NCBI GenBank assembly: GCA_902786265.1
Contig: CADACE010000015.1
Location: 22,121-86,120, forward strand
Length of the DNA stretch: 64,000 bases
Direction: 5' to 3'
Origin: an uncultured Chloroflexota bacterium
GTDB lineage: Bacteria; Chloroflexota; Anaerolineae; Anaerolineales; Anaerolineaceae
The translations under genes and the position numbers were made by a program. Under the pieces are notes generated by a model that saw only the letters and a list, made by a program, of their open reading frames with translations, did no database searches and had not been told where the DNA came from. Positions 43,888 through 53,149 of this stretch are shown here, in pieces (the first letter of the stretch is position 1; every line of letters starts with the position of its first letter).

Positions 43888-45831
43888 ATGAATAACACCA
43901 CCCAAAGCCTGATAAAATGCGCCATATCTTCTGTTATTTCAGTTTTTTTTCAATACCTGTGCTCAATTTCTGTTTTCCGCCCAATCGTAAATAAGATTTT
44001 TGGCAGTGTAAATCTTCCGTCGATGGTTATCGGCGTTCTTATTTTTTTTATCGTTTTATTTCTTCTGCGCAGCGTTGATCTGAAGCTGTCCAAAATTGCA
44101 GCATATCTGATATTTATTGCTGCAGCCGGCTTTATAATGATCAGTTTTTTTCTGGAAAAAACTGTTGTTTTCTATAGTTATTATCAAAGAATAGAGGGGG
44201 AAAGTGCCTGGCTCATTGCGGCAGAAATAATCATATGCGTCTGTTTTCTCATACTGACAATAAGGACAAAGCTTTTCAGCGAACTTATTGTAAGCCGAAA
44301 AAAAACACCGGTTACGAACATTATTTTATTATTCGTTTCGGTCATACTGATCAGCCTTTCCGCATATAATCAATACAGGATCAATTTCTTACATAATAAC
44401 GATTACAAAAACTTACACGCCTATACAAATACCATTTTCAATCTTTTTTGGGAACAGCCCTTCACCGAAACAATTACCAGCGTTTATGGACACTATGCCT
44501 TTTTCTATTATCCGTTAATGAAATTAATTTATGCATTCGGCTATCATAATTTACTGAAAATCTACTTAGGTCTCAGTGTCATACAAATTGTATGTACATT
44601 GGTTATCTGGATCGTGATTCTATGGAAAAATGTAAAGAACCCTTTGATACTGGGCTTTGGTATTTTTTTCATTTGCTTTTTCACATCAGCAAATTGTACG
44701 CCGATATACCACCAGTTGTTCCCGCACCGTACTTTTCCGTTAGCTATAGGGGGACTGCTGATTTTCTTCTGGTATAAAGCCGAAAGAAAAGAACTTATTA
44801 CCGTCATCGGATACCTCACCGGCATGCTGCTTATCATTTGGAACAGCGAAATCGGGATCGTTATCCTGACAGCCTGGTCTGCACTCCATATCTGTTCCGT
44901 TTTACAGACAAACAACAAAAAATCATATCTGCTCATTGCGATCCATCTTGCAGCGATCCCATTGACATTTATGATTTCGGTCCTCTTCTGCGGAATATTG
45001 AACAGATCATTTGGGGGAGAAATGATTTCCGTCAAAGATTTTCTCTTTCCGATCCTGAGTCCGTCCTATATGAAAGATTTGCTTGAACACTCGTTACAAT
45101 CATTCCCTTCCGCATGGATGAGCATCACTGTCTTACTGCTCTCTTTCCTTGGCTATGGGGTGATGAACACAGTATTGTTTACAAACAAATGCCAAAAATC
45201 AGACCAAACCGCGGTATGTTTTTCTATATCCGTGCTCGCACTGGGAGCGCTCACATATGCCATCAACCGGCCGGCATATAATTCATTTTTCATCATAATG
45301 CCCGTTGCAGGCCTGATGCTTTCAATAATTGCGGACTCTTTCTCAAACGATCTGCATTATTTTTCCACAAATGAAAATAACGTATCTGCGGATTCACATT
45401 TGAGAAGCTGCTGTGCATGTTTGAGTCTTTCCGTGCTCTTTATTATGACAATAAGTTCATTTGTAAATATACCGTACAAGATCAGGAATTCCGCTCCATA
45501 TAAGGATACGAGTAAGATCGTTGATTTTCTTCAATATTTTGATTCTGTAAAAGATAACAAGGCAATCGTTATCGGTGACCCGTTTACCTTCTTTTACGCG
45601 TATCTTGGCATTGACCCTGATTTCTATTATATGGACATGACAGACCTGGTCGTTGACCGGAAATTCCCGGAAGGGATCATCGATTCTTCAAGATTTTATA
45701 CAGACAGATATGCAGTCACAAACACAGATGTCAGATATTATTATCTTTCAGAAGAATTTCTGTCGGCACATCACATAACGCCATTGAAAATCAACGACAT
45801 AAAGTTTTATTACTTCACACCCATAGAATAA
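43888..45831 (+). CDS. polytopic membrane protein, paralog 1 of 3 (possible GT-C type transferase)
   Basis: 647 residues, about 12-13 hydrophobic segments, AT-rich codon use. Motifs shared with the 45849 and 48850 proteins: LHAYTNTIFNLFWEQPF, then YGHYAFFYYP, FPHRTFPLA, WNSEIG, FGGEMISVKDFLFP and AINRPAYNSFFII, followed by a soluble C-terminal ~110 residues with a GIDPDFYYMD-like sequence. The many helices and a conserved acidic/His loop suggest a lipid-sugar-dependent (GT-C-like) transferase, but no named family was recognised. The context, a dideoxysugar locus with a polyprenyl-phosphate sugar loader, supports a role in moving or attaching that sugar. Confidence 0.7.
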   Translation: MNNTTQSLIKCAISSVISVFFQYLCSISVFRPIVNKIFGSVNLPSMVIGVLIFFIVLFLLRSVDLKLSKIAAYLIFIAAAGFIMISFFLEKTVVFYSYYQRIEGESAWLIAAEIIICVCFLILTIRTKLFSELIVSRKKTPVTNIILLFVSVILISLSAYNQYRINFLHNNDYKNLHAYTNTIFNLFWEQPFTETITSVYGHYAFFYYPLMKLIYAFGYHNLLKIYLGLSVIQIVCTLVIWIVILWKNVKNPLILGFGIFFICFFTSANCTPIYHQLFPHRTFPLAIGGLLIFFWYKAERKELITVIGYLTGMLLIIWNSEIGIVILTAWSALHICSVLQTNNKKSYLLIAIHLAAIPLTFMISVLFCGILNRSFGGEMISVKDFLFPILSPSYMKDLLEHSLQSFPSAWMSITVLLLSFLGYGVMNTVLFTNKCQKSDQTAVCFSISVLALGALTYAINRPAYNSFFIIMPVAGLMLSIIADSFSNDLHYFSTNENNVSADSHLRSCCACLSLSVLFIMTISSFVNIPYKIRNSAPYKDTSKIVDFLQYFDSVKDNKAIVIGDPFTFFYAYLGIDPDFYYMDMTDLVVDRKFPEGIIDSSRFYTDRYAVTNTDVRYYYLSEEFLSAHHITPLKINDIKFYYFTPIE

Positions 45832-45848
45832 TAAATAACGGAGCCTGT

Positions 45849-47807
45849 ATGATAAAGAATCAAACGCTGCAAAAAATCATCCTTGCATCTATAGCCGCCA
45901 CGGTCTTTATGTATTTATCAACTGTCTCCGTCCTGAGTCCGGTAATTAAAAAGGCATTTGGAAGCATAAACCTGCCTGCATTCGTATTAAGCATATTTGT
46001 TTTTATTACAATATTATTCCTTCTCAGAAAAACAAATTTATTATTATCCGGATTTATTCTGCAGGCAGGTGCACTGATCATATCCGTTTTCCTGCTGACC
46101 GGTTTCATGCTCGAAAGATACGTCTTTGATTACGCTACAAATCGTTCCATAGAAAGCGAAATTCCCATATATTATTTAGGCGGATCCGCTGTTTTGCTGA
46201 GCGGACTTGTCTATTTTTTTTATAAAAGACATTTAAAACTTTTTTCAGCAAAACAGACCGGTTCTATTTATCGAGCAGGTCTGGTGATAGAAATAATTGT
46301 CTCGATTATTTTGGTTGGTTTATCGGTTTATCACCTTTTCAAAAACATGAATTTTCTCAACCGTTATAATTATTATCACCTGCATGCATACACGAATTCA
46401 ATTTTCAACATATTTTGGGGACAGCCCTTTACACATACTATTACCAGCTGTTATGGACATTACGCATTCCTATATTATCCGATACTCAAATTAGCTTTCA
46501 GATTTGGTTCCCACAGTCTGCTGATAAACTATATGTACATCAGTTCATTTCTTGTCGGCATTACATTGGTCATATGGATAATAATTCTGCATATGAATGT
46601 AAAAAAACCGGGGATCCGAATTCTCGGAATATTTATGATCTGCTATTTCACTTCAGCAAGAATAACAGGCATCTATCATCAGCTTTACCCTCACAGAACA
46701 TTTCCGATTGCAGTTATGATGCTTCTGATATCATTGTGGTATAAATTCCACAACAAAATAATAAGCGTTACAGGGTATTTTGTCAGTATATGCATCATTA
46801 TATGGAGTACGGAAATCGGACTTATCGCTGCCGTGTCATGGGCATCGCTCCATATTTGTTCAGTTTTGCAATCAAAATTTTCTCTCAAAAAGATTTTCCC
46901 AACACTATTTCACATTTTTCTTCATATTGCTGCCATTCCATTGACTTTGTTCTCTGCCTTATTCCTTTGCGGAAAATTCAATATGTTTTTCGGCGGTAAA
47001 ATGATACCCTTTAAAGATTTTTTATTCCCGCTGATAAACACAAATTATATGGATGCTCTTGAATTTCAATTAGATTCTTTTCCGTCCGCCTGGATGAGTA
47101 TAATACTCATGTTTTTTGCTTTTCTCGGTGTGGGGCTGAAAGATACCGTTATACTCAATCCGGATGCAAAAAAAAATAATCAAAGTGCTGTTTGTTTCGC
47201 TGTCACGGTACTTGGATCAGGCTCACTTTCTTATTCAATAAACCGGCCGGCATATAACAGCTTTTTCATAATTCTGCAGTTTGCGGGATTATTTTTGCCT
47301 CTTACACTCGACAGATTCTTATTTGCAATAAATAAATCTTTCGCAGCTGATGAAAAACACAGTTCCGAATTATCTTTGAAATTCAACATAAGTTATATAT
47401 GTCTGGTCGTTTTAATAATTATTATGATCAGCACAATAATTAATATTCCATACAAAATAAATCATGATGAATATTTAAAAAATATGGAACCCGTAAATGC
47501 TATAAGAAGCTGGATCAGACAATACAAAGACAAAGAAGCCGTTCCTGTAAGTTCGTCTCTTTCTCTGATGTATGCTTATCTCGGCTGGGATCCGGGTGCT
47601 TATTTCATGGATTTTTCAGACATTATTTATTCTGAAGACTTCATGAATTCATTTACAGAAACGATTATCGATCTTGACAGAAAACACGTTTTCACTACAC
47701 TTGAATTCAGGGATAATCTGCCCGATCAATTTTTGAATACACATAACATAACCGAAGAAGTTATTTACAATTACGAATTATTCTATTGTGAACCATTGCA
47801 AAAATAG
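45849..47807 (+). CDS. polytopic membrane protein, paralog 2 of 3
   Basis: 652 residues, paralogous to the preceding gene, from which it is separated by 17 bp; ribosome site GGAGCCTGT. It keeps all shared motifs: LHAYTNSIFNIFWGQPF, YGHYAFLYYP, YPHRTFPIA, WSTEIG, FGGKMIPFKDFLFP and SINRPAYNSFFII. The C-terminal soluble part contains LGWDPGAYFMDFSD. About 12-13 membrane helices. Its base composition is visibly more AT-rich than the rfb genes, suggesting acquisition or relaxed codon use. Its product is likely part of the same surface-glycan step as its paralogs, perhaps with a different acceptor. Confidence 0.7.
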   Translation: MIKNQTLQKIILASIAATVFMYLSTVSVLSPVIKKAFGSINLPAFVLSIFVFITILFLLRKTNLLLSGFILQAGALIISVFLLTGFMLERYVFDYATNRSIESEIPIYYLGGSAVLLSGLVYFFYKRHLKLFSAKQTGSIYRAGLVIEIIVSIILVGLSVYHLFKNMNFLNRYNYYHLHAYTNSIFNIFWGQPFTHTITSCYGHYAFLYYPILKLAFRFGSHSLLINYMYISSFLVGITLVIWIIILHMNVKKPGIRILGIFMICYFTSARITGIYHQLYPHRTFPIAVMMLLISLWYKFHNKIISVTGYFVSICIIIWSTEIGLIAAVSWASLHICSVLQSKFSLKKIFPTLFHIFLHIAAIPLTLFSALFLCGKFNMFFGGKMIPFKDFLFPLINTNYMDALEFQLDSFPSAWMSIILMFFAFLGVGLKDTVILNPDAKKNNQSAVCFAVTVLGSGSLSYSINRPAYNSFFIILQFAGLFLPLTLDRFLFAINKSFAADEKHSSELSLKFNISYICLVVLIIIMISTIINIPYKINHDEYLKNMEPVNAIRSWIRQYKDKEAVPVSSSLSLMYAYLGWDPGAYFMDFSDIIYSEDFMNSFTETIIDLDRKHVFTTLEFRDNLPDQFLNTHNITEEVIYNYELFYCEPLQK

Positions 47808-47934
47808 AAAAGATATATTGAATGAAAACGCATCAAACATCAGATAGGGAGATTATCGTTTCACTGCGGCACAGGACGCAATGCCGGCCGTGATGCGCCA
47901 TCCGGTTCTGAACAGAAATAAAATGGATGAGAAA

Positions 47935-48843
47935 ATGAAAGTTTTAATAACAGGCTCTGCAAGTATGATTGGGGCAGCACTCTATAACAGACTGATTGCT
48001 CTTGGGCATAATGTGATCGCAGTTGTTCGTCCCGGTTCCCGTAAGAATGAGAGATTATCCGGTGGACAAAACAGTACGATTATTGAATGTGAAATGAAAG
48101 ATTACGCTCAATTACCCGATATGATCAATACCGGAATTGACATCGTCTTTGCTGCAGCATGGAGCGGAACACGCGGTTCCGACCGAAATAATAAAGAACT
48201 GCAGAAATTAAATTATACTTATAACTCTGATTTGCTTCAGGCAGCGGTTCAAATCGGCTGTAAAAAATTCATAACCGCAGGATCACAGGCTGAATACGGA
48301 AATACTCATGGAATTGAAGAAATCAGTGAGGAAACAGAACCGAATCCGGACAGCGAATACGGAATAAATAAATTACGATTTTACGAATACGCAAAAGATT
48401 TTTGCAAAGGAACCGAATGCACCCTGCTCGAGCCGCGGTTTTTCAGTATATACGGTCCGAATGATTATCCGGGGTCTCTGGTCAGCTCAATGCTTCGGAA
48501 GATGATGAATAATGAGCCCTGTGAACTCACGGCCTGCACGCAGCTATGGGATTTTCTGTACATCGATGACGCTGCTGAAGGCCTTCTGTCACTGGTTCAA
48601 AGCGATACGGCTCAGGGAATTTACAATTTTGGATACGGCAAATCCGAACCTCTGAAAAATTATGTCGAAGCCATGCATCGCATAACAGGCAGCAGCAGCG
48701 AATTAAAATACGGCGCCATACCATATCCGCCGGCAGGATGTTTGAACCTGAACCCGAATGTAGAAAAGCTGAAATCAACCGGATGGAGCCCGAAGGTTTC
48801 CTTTTCAAAAGGTATTGAAAGAATTATCAGACAAGAAGGATAG
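47935..48843 (+). CDS. NAD-dependent epimerase/dehydratase (SDR), possible sugar reductase
   Basis: 302 residues from the ATG at 47935 (GGATGAGAAA upstream); earlier in-frame starts lack a ribosome site. The glycine motif is LITGSASMIGAALYNRL, the catalytic Ser lies in ITAGSQAEYGN, and the YxxxK is SEYGINKLRFYEYA, so all SDR catalytic residues are present. Placed in the dideoxysugar locus between the second and third membrane paralogs, it may reduce the 4-keto or acetyl ketone of the CDP-sugar (the YerD or abequose-synthase-type step). The exact reaction is inferred. Confidence 0.8.
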   Translation: MKVLITGSASMIGAALYNRLIALGHNVIAVVRPGSRKNERLSGGQNSTIIECEMKDYAQLPDMINTGIDIVFAAAWSGTRGSDRNNKELQKLNYTYNSDLLQAAVQIGCKKFITAGSQAEYGNTHGIEEISEETEPNPDSEYGINKLRFYEYAKDFCKGTECTLLEPRFFSIYGPNDYPGSLVSSMLRKMMNNEPCELTACTQLWDFLYIDDAAEGLLSLVQSDTAQGIYNFGYGKSEPLKNYVEAMHRITGSSSELKYGAIPYPPAGCLNLNPNVEKLKSTGWSPKVSFSKGIERIIRQEG

Positions 48844-48849
48844 AAACTG

Positions 48850-50826
48850 ATGAGTAAAAAGGGTATTACGGTATTGGAAAAGGCTTTTTGCATATCTGTC
48901 ATTTCGACTTTATTCTTTTTTTTGAGTTCTGTTTCATTTCTGAGCCCAATAGTAAATAAGGTCTTCGGAAGAACCAATATTCCTGCAATGGCGCTGAGTA
49001 TTCTTCTTTATCTCCTGCTGTTTCTGCTTTTACGAAATAAAGAGATCCGCTTTACAAAGACCGCAGTATGTATTATTTTTCTTTCAGGCGCTGCCTTTTT
49101 ACTGGCAAGCTATGCCCTTGAAAAAAACGTATATAACGCGGAACCGCACCTTACGATAGAGCAATCATTACCGTGGTATATTTTGATTCCAGTTATTATT
49201 ACGTCTTTTTGTTTTCTGTGTTTTATCCTCACAAAAGATTTTTTCCGCGTGTTTCAAATACGGATCCTGTCAAAATCCTCTTCACTCAGTGCAAAATGGT
49301 TTATTATTGCGGCCGGTGTTTTTTTGATTGCTTTATCGGTTTATAACCAATATTCGATCAATTTTTCCTATTACTATGATTACTACAATATACACGCATA
49401 CACGAACAGCATCCTGAACCTGTTTTGGGGACAGCCTTTTTCAAAAACTCTGACGAGCATCTACGGACATTATGCATTTTTCTATTATCCCGTTATAAAG
49501 CTTTTATATAGCTGCGGAATTCATAATATTTACAAAATCATTATCCTGATAAACTGCTTCCTGACAGCAGCTTCCTTATTGATTTGGATCATAATAATTC
49601 TCAGAAACATAAAAAGCCGCCTGATTCAATTCCTTGGCATTTTCATGGTCTGCTATTTTAATACATCCAGAGTAATGGAAATCTACCAACAGGTCCACCC
49701 TCACAGAGTTTTCCCGATAGCGGTCACAGCGCTGATGATCGCGCTCTGGTTTCGGTTGAAGAATAAGAGAACGATCGTTATTATCCTCGGTTATATGATG
49801 TGCGCGGCCATTCTGATCTGGAACACAGAAAGCGGTATTTTTTCAACGGTATCATGGTCTGCACTGCAGATTTGCTCCGCACTTCAATTAAAATCAAAGA
49901 ATAAATGGCTTTTGGCTGTTTTCCATTTCGCAGCCATACCTGTTGTATTTTTGGCGGCAGTCTGTTTATGCGGTTTTCTGAACATGCTGTTTGGCGGAGA
50001 GATGATCCCTCTTCAAGACTTCATTTTCCCCATATCTTCAGCGGATTACATGAATTTGATCCAAATTCCTCTTCAGAATTATCCATCAGTCTGGATAAGC
50101 GTTATGGTTTTGTTTTTATCTTTCCTTGGTTATGGAATAAAAGACACTGTTCTTTACTCACAGAATTACCGGAATTCAGATCAAACAGCAGCCTGTTTTG
50201 CATTAATTGTTTTAGGTTTAGGTTCATTTTCTTATGCAATCAACCGCCCCGCTTATTGTAATTTCTATATTATTCTTCCCATAGCTGCATTATTGATCTC
50301 AATTATCGCAGATACATATTCTTCAGAAAGAAGAAATCTTTTCTCACAGGGAAAAAATCTGACAGCACAAGACCTGTTCAGAGGATTCAGCGGATTACTC
50401 AGCGTTACAGTCCTGATCTTTATATTTATCAGTTCTCTGATAAACATTCCTAATAAATTAAAAGCGAGCAAATATTATAAAAACACAGAACAAATCGAGG
50501 AAGTTCAAAACTGGATTATCTCTCAACACAATAAAGATGCTGTCGCATTGGGCAACAGCCCGTTTGTTTTCTACAGCTGGCTTGGCTGGGATCCCGGACT
50601 TTACTATATGGATACCGCGGATTACAGGTTTGTTCCAAACGCATATGACGATCTGTTCCAAACAGTCGGTCAAATCGAAGACAAATCCGCGTTTATTTCC
50701 CGTGATATCAAATATTTACTTCCGGAAAAATTCTTTTTGGATCACAAAATGCCATCAATATTTGAAACAGAAAATTTCATTATTGAATACTGGACACCAA
50801 AAGATCAGGGTAACACTGATTATTAG
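48850..50826 (+). CDS. polytopic membrane protein, paralog 3 of 3
   Basis: 658 residues, 6 bp after the SDR gene. It shares all motifs with paralogs 1 and 2: IHAYTNSILNLFWGQPF, YGHYAFFYYP, HPHRVFPIA, WNTESG, FGGEMIPLQDFIFP and AINRPAYCNFYII. The soluble C-terminus carries LGWDPGLYYMDTADY, as in paralog 2. About 12-13 membrane helices with an N-terminal LSPIVNKVFGRTNIPAMALS segment seen in all three. It is the last gene of the locus; the next gene is on the opposite strand. Presumably it is another transferase or flippase-like component; function not established. Confidence 0.7.
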   Translation: MSKKGITVLEKAFCISVISTLFFFLSSVSFLSPIVNKVFGRTNIPAMALSILLYLLLFLLLRNKEIRFTKTAVCIIFLSGAAFLLASYALEKNVYNAEPHLTIEQSLPWYILIPVIITSFCFLCFILTKDFFRVFQIRILSKSSSLSAKWFIIAAGVFLIALSVYNQYSINFSYYYDYYNIHAYTNSILNLFWGQPFSKTLTSIYGHYAFFYYPVIKLLYSCGIHNIYKIIILINCFLTAASLLIWIIIILRNIKSRLIQFLGIFMVCYFNTSRVMEIYQQVHPHRVFPIAVTALMIALWFRLKNKRTIVIILGYMMCAAILIWNTESGIFSTVSWSALQICSALQLKSKNKWLLAVFHFAAIPVVFLAAVCLCGFLNMLFGGEMIPLQDFIFPISSADYMNLIQIPLQNYPSVWISVMVLFLSFLGYGIKDTVLYSQNYRNSDQTAACFALIVLGLGSFSYAINRPAYCNFYIILPIAALLISIIADTYSSERRNLFSQGKNLTAQDLFRGFSGLLSVTVLIFIFISSLINIPNKLKASKYYKNTEQIEEVQNWIISQHNKDAVALGNSPFVFYSWLGWDPGLYYMDTADYRFVPNAYDDLFQTVGQIEDKSAFISRDIKYLLPEKFFLDHKMPSIFETENFIIEYWTPKDQGNTDY

Positions 50827-50967
50827 CGTTCATCCGCCGGCAGAGGGAAAGATCGTGTTTTTCCCACATCACCGGGCTGAGGCAATTGAATATTTAGGAA
50901 GTCCCAATCCACGGGGTATGTATTATCGGCGGTTTTTCAGAAATCGTAATGACAACAAATCGTCTTT

Positions 50968-52095
50968 TCAGCGCAGCGATAATTTATCGATAATCGGTTC
51001 CGGATCAATTTCTGATATATCAGCAGAAGTAAACAATACCAGCAAAACGCCCGGATAGCGGACCGAGATGCGATGGCTGCCGTCAGTATGAATCGTATCT
51101 GAGCCCCAATGCTGTGCCAGCTCTGCATCACCGGGAAGTTTTTCCAATCCCTTACGGGATCCCACCCAGTCGAGACCGGCATTCCATTTACTCCGAAATA
51201 CGGAATAGGAAAGCAGGCCTAAATCTTCCGCGCTGTCCGGATCGGAAAAGCTCTGTTCAAAGCCGTAGAGGCTCTGCATCAGCAGCCCGTTTCTTTCCGT
51301 CAGCCTGCTGCTGTGATATTTTCCGCTCATGGGAATATCAAGATCACTCATGGTCAGCGGCAGCACATCCTGATAAACAGTAACGCGCTTCTCCCCGCTG
51401 ACAACAGTGTACCCGTTGTTCGGGATTTTCAGCATATCGAAAAATAACGCAGCCAAAAGTGCAAACAGGGTAAGCATACAGAAAAGCACTGCTTTATCAA
51501 CCGCAAGGAAATTTTTGAAATCATCCGCACACTGTGCCTTTTTGGCCACGGTCACAGCGCCGCGGATACAATAAACTACCGAAACAGTCCAAAAAACAAT
51601 GCCTGCAAGACAGGAAAACAGAATATGGTCCGAACTCAAAAAGATATCCGGATCGTGGCTCAGGAAAAATATCCCGAAACCCAGCAGCAGGAGAAGCATC
51701 GTCACACAGCGCAGAAGGGATCGTTTTTCGTGCTTTTGAGCTTTTTTCGCCATGTCCGGACTGGTCACCGGATAAGGGATATCCGTCTGACCCGTCTGCA
51801 GAAAAACATGACGCCTGGAATCAAAGATATCTTCCGGTGTACCGATATGGAGAACCTTCCAGCCCCGTTTCTTCATCAACTGGGAATAGTCTTCCATCTG
51901 GAATTTCATCTTCAGGTCCGGGTCATCATTGACATATGTCACCACAGCGACCCGGTCCTCTGAAGGAGCTGTTTTCGCGAAAGTAAAGACATTGGAAGAG
52001 GCCTTCACAAACTGCTCGCCCTTCTCCAGACAATGCTGCAGATAAGCGCTCAGAGAGATATCATCATGATTCAGCAAGAGGATAAATCGGAACAT
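50968..52095 (-). CDS. DUF2812-like membrane protein
   Basis: 375 residues. The N-terminal ~115 residues (AYLQHCLEKGEQFVKASS, YVNDDPDLKMKFQMEDYSQL, KKRGWKVLHIGTPEDIF) resemble the DUF2812 cytoplasmic domain, often encoded with PadR regulators. Three or more membrane helices follow (about 134-152, 164-185, 205-225), and a C-terminal ~140-residue extracytoplasmic or soluble part (PLTMSDLDIPMSG onward). No regulator gene is adjacent. Function unknown. It follows the dipeptide transporter genes in the same direction but after a hairpin and 97 bp. Confidence 0.6.
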   Translation of the reverse strand: MFRFILLLNHDDISLSAYLQHCLEKGEQFVKASSNVFTFAKTAPSEDRVAVVTYVNDDPDLKMKFQMEDYSQLMKKRGWKVLHIGTPEDIFDSRRHVFLQTGQTDIPYPVTSPDMAKKAQKHEKRSLLRCVTMLLLLLGFGIFFLSHDPDIFLSSDHILFSCLAGIVFWTVSVVYCIRGAVTVAKKAQCADDFKNFLAVDKAVLFCMLTLFALLAALFFDMLKIPNNGYTVVSGEKRVTVYQDVLPLTMSDLDIPMSGKYHSSRLTERNGLLMQSLYGFEQSFSDPDSAEDLGLLSYSVFRSKWNAGLDWVGSRKGLEKLPGDAELAQHWGSDTIHTDGSHRISVRYPGVLLVLFTSADISEIDPEPIIDKLSLR

Positions 52096-52132
52096 ATTGA
52101 GAGGGTTTAGGATTCAGGGTTTTTGAGCAGGA

Positions 52133-52174
52133 GAGCAGGGGCTTGTGCCATTCTGCAGCACTTGCCCCTTGCTC
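52133..52174 (-). terminator. strong hairpin after the oligopeptide transporter operon
   Basis: Minus strand: GAGCAAGGGGCAAGTGC (52174-52158) pairs with GCACAAGCCCCTGCTC (52148-52133). No U-run follows (TCCTGCTC), so it may be a 3'-end stabiliser rather than an intrinsic terminator. Confidence 0.5.
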
Positions 52175-52192
52175 ACTATTTCTTGCTCCTGA

Positions 52193-53149
52193 CTACTTCG
52201 TATGCATATAACAGGCAACGAAGTGATTCGGAGATACCTCTACAAGCGGCGGGATCCCCGCGCGGCAGGTTTTATCAACACATTCATAACAGCGGTTCGC
52301 GAAACGGCACTCATTCGGCAGGTTCACCGGGCTGGTGATCTCGCCTTTCAGAGAGATCCGCTGACGCTTATGGTCCAGATCCGGAACAGGAATTGCGGAA
52401 AGAAGCGCCCGTGTGTACGGATGGATCGGGTTTGTGAACAATTCTTCGGAAGGAGCCTTTTCAACGATCCCGCCCAGGTACATCACCGCGATCTCATCGG
52501 CGAAATGGTTCACAACTGCCAGGTCATGGGTGATGAAAATATAAGTCAGGTCCAGCTTATCCTGCAGGTCATCCATCAGGTTCAGGATCTGAGCCTGAAT
52601 GGAAACATCCAGCGCTGAAACCGGCTCATCACAGATGATCAGCTTCGGTTCCATTGCCAGAGCCCGTGCGATCCCGATACGCTGCCGGCGTCCACCGTCC
52701 AGCTCATGAGGATAGGTATTGACGAGACGTTCCGCAAGTCCGACTGTATCCATCAGTTCCATCACACGGTCTTCAATATCCCGTTTGTTTTTCAGAATCT
52801 TCGCGATACGGATCGGCTCTGAAATTGCCTGACTGACGGTCTTTTTCGGGTCAAGAGATGAGAACGGGTCCTGGAAAATGATCTGCATATCCTTGCGCTT
52901 TTTGCGCATTTCGCCGCCGCTCAGTTTCACAATATCCTTGCCTTCAAAGAAGACTTCTCCGGAAGTCGGCTCGATCAGGCGCAGGATCGCCCGTCCGGTG
53001 GTCGATTTTCCGCAGCCGGATTCCCCCACCAGGCCAAGTGTTTTTCCGCGTTCAATGGTGAAGCTGATGTCGTCTACAGCATGCAGCATTCCCTTCCCGG
53101 TTTTAAAATATTTCTTCAAATGTCTGACATCAAGAATGGTATCGCTCAT
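52193..53149 (-). CDS. oligopeptide/dipeptide ABC transporter ATP-binding protein (DppF/OppF type)
   Basis: 318 residues. Walker A GESGCGKST, Walker B IICDEPVSALDVS and switch His (TYIFITHDLAVV); the signature reads HELDGGRRQR rather than the usual LSGGQ. The C-terminal Cys-rich tail (NECRFANRCYECVDKTC) is the oligo/dipeptide transporter extension. It overlaps the partner ATPase by 4 bp (53146-53149). It pairs with the 53146 ATPase to energise import of peptides through the 54178/55078 permeases. The altered signature (LDGGRRQR) is the same kind of variation seen in OppF-type subunits. Confidence 0.93.
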   Translation of the reverse strand: MSDTILDVRHLKKYFKTGKGMLHAVDDISFTIERGKTLGLVGESGCGKSTTGRAILRLIEPTSGEVFFEGKDIVKLSGGEMRKKRKDMQIIFQDPFSSLDPKKTVSQAISEPIRIAKILKNKRDIEDRVMELMDTVGLAERLVNTYPHELDGGRRQRIGIARALAMEPKLIICDEPVSALDVSIQAQILNLMDDLQDKLDLTYIFITHDLAVVNHFADEIAVMYLGGIVEKAPSEELFTNPIHPYTRALLSAIPVPDLDHKRQRISLKGEITSPVNLPNECRFANRCYECVDKTCRAGIPPLVEVSPNHFVACYMHTK

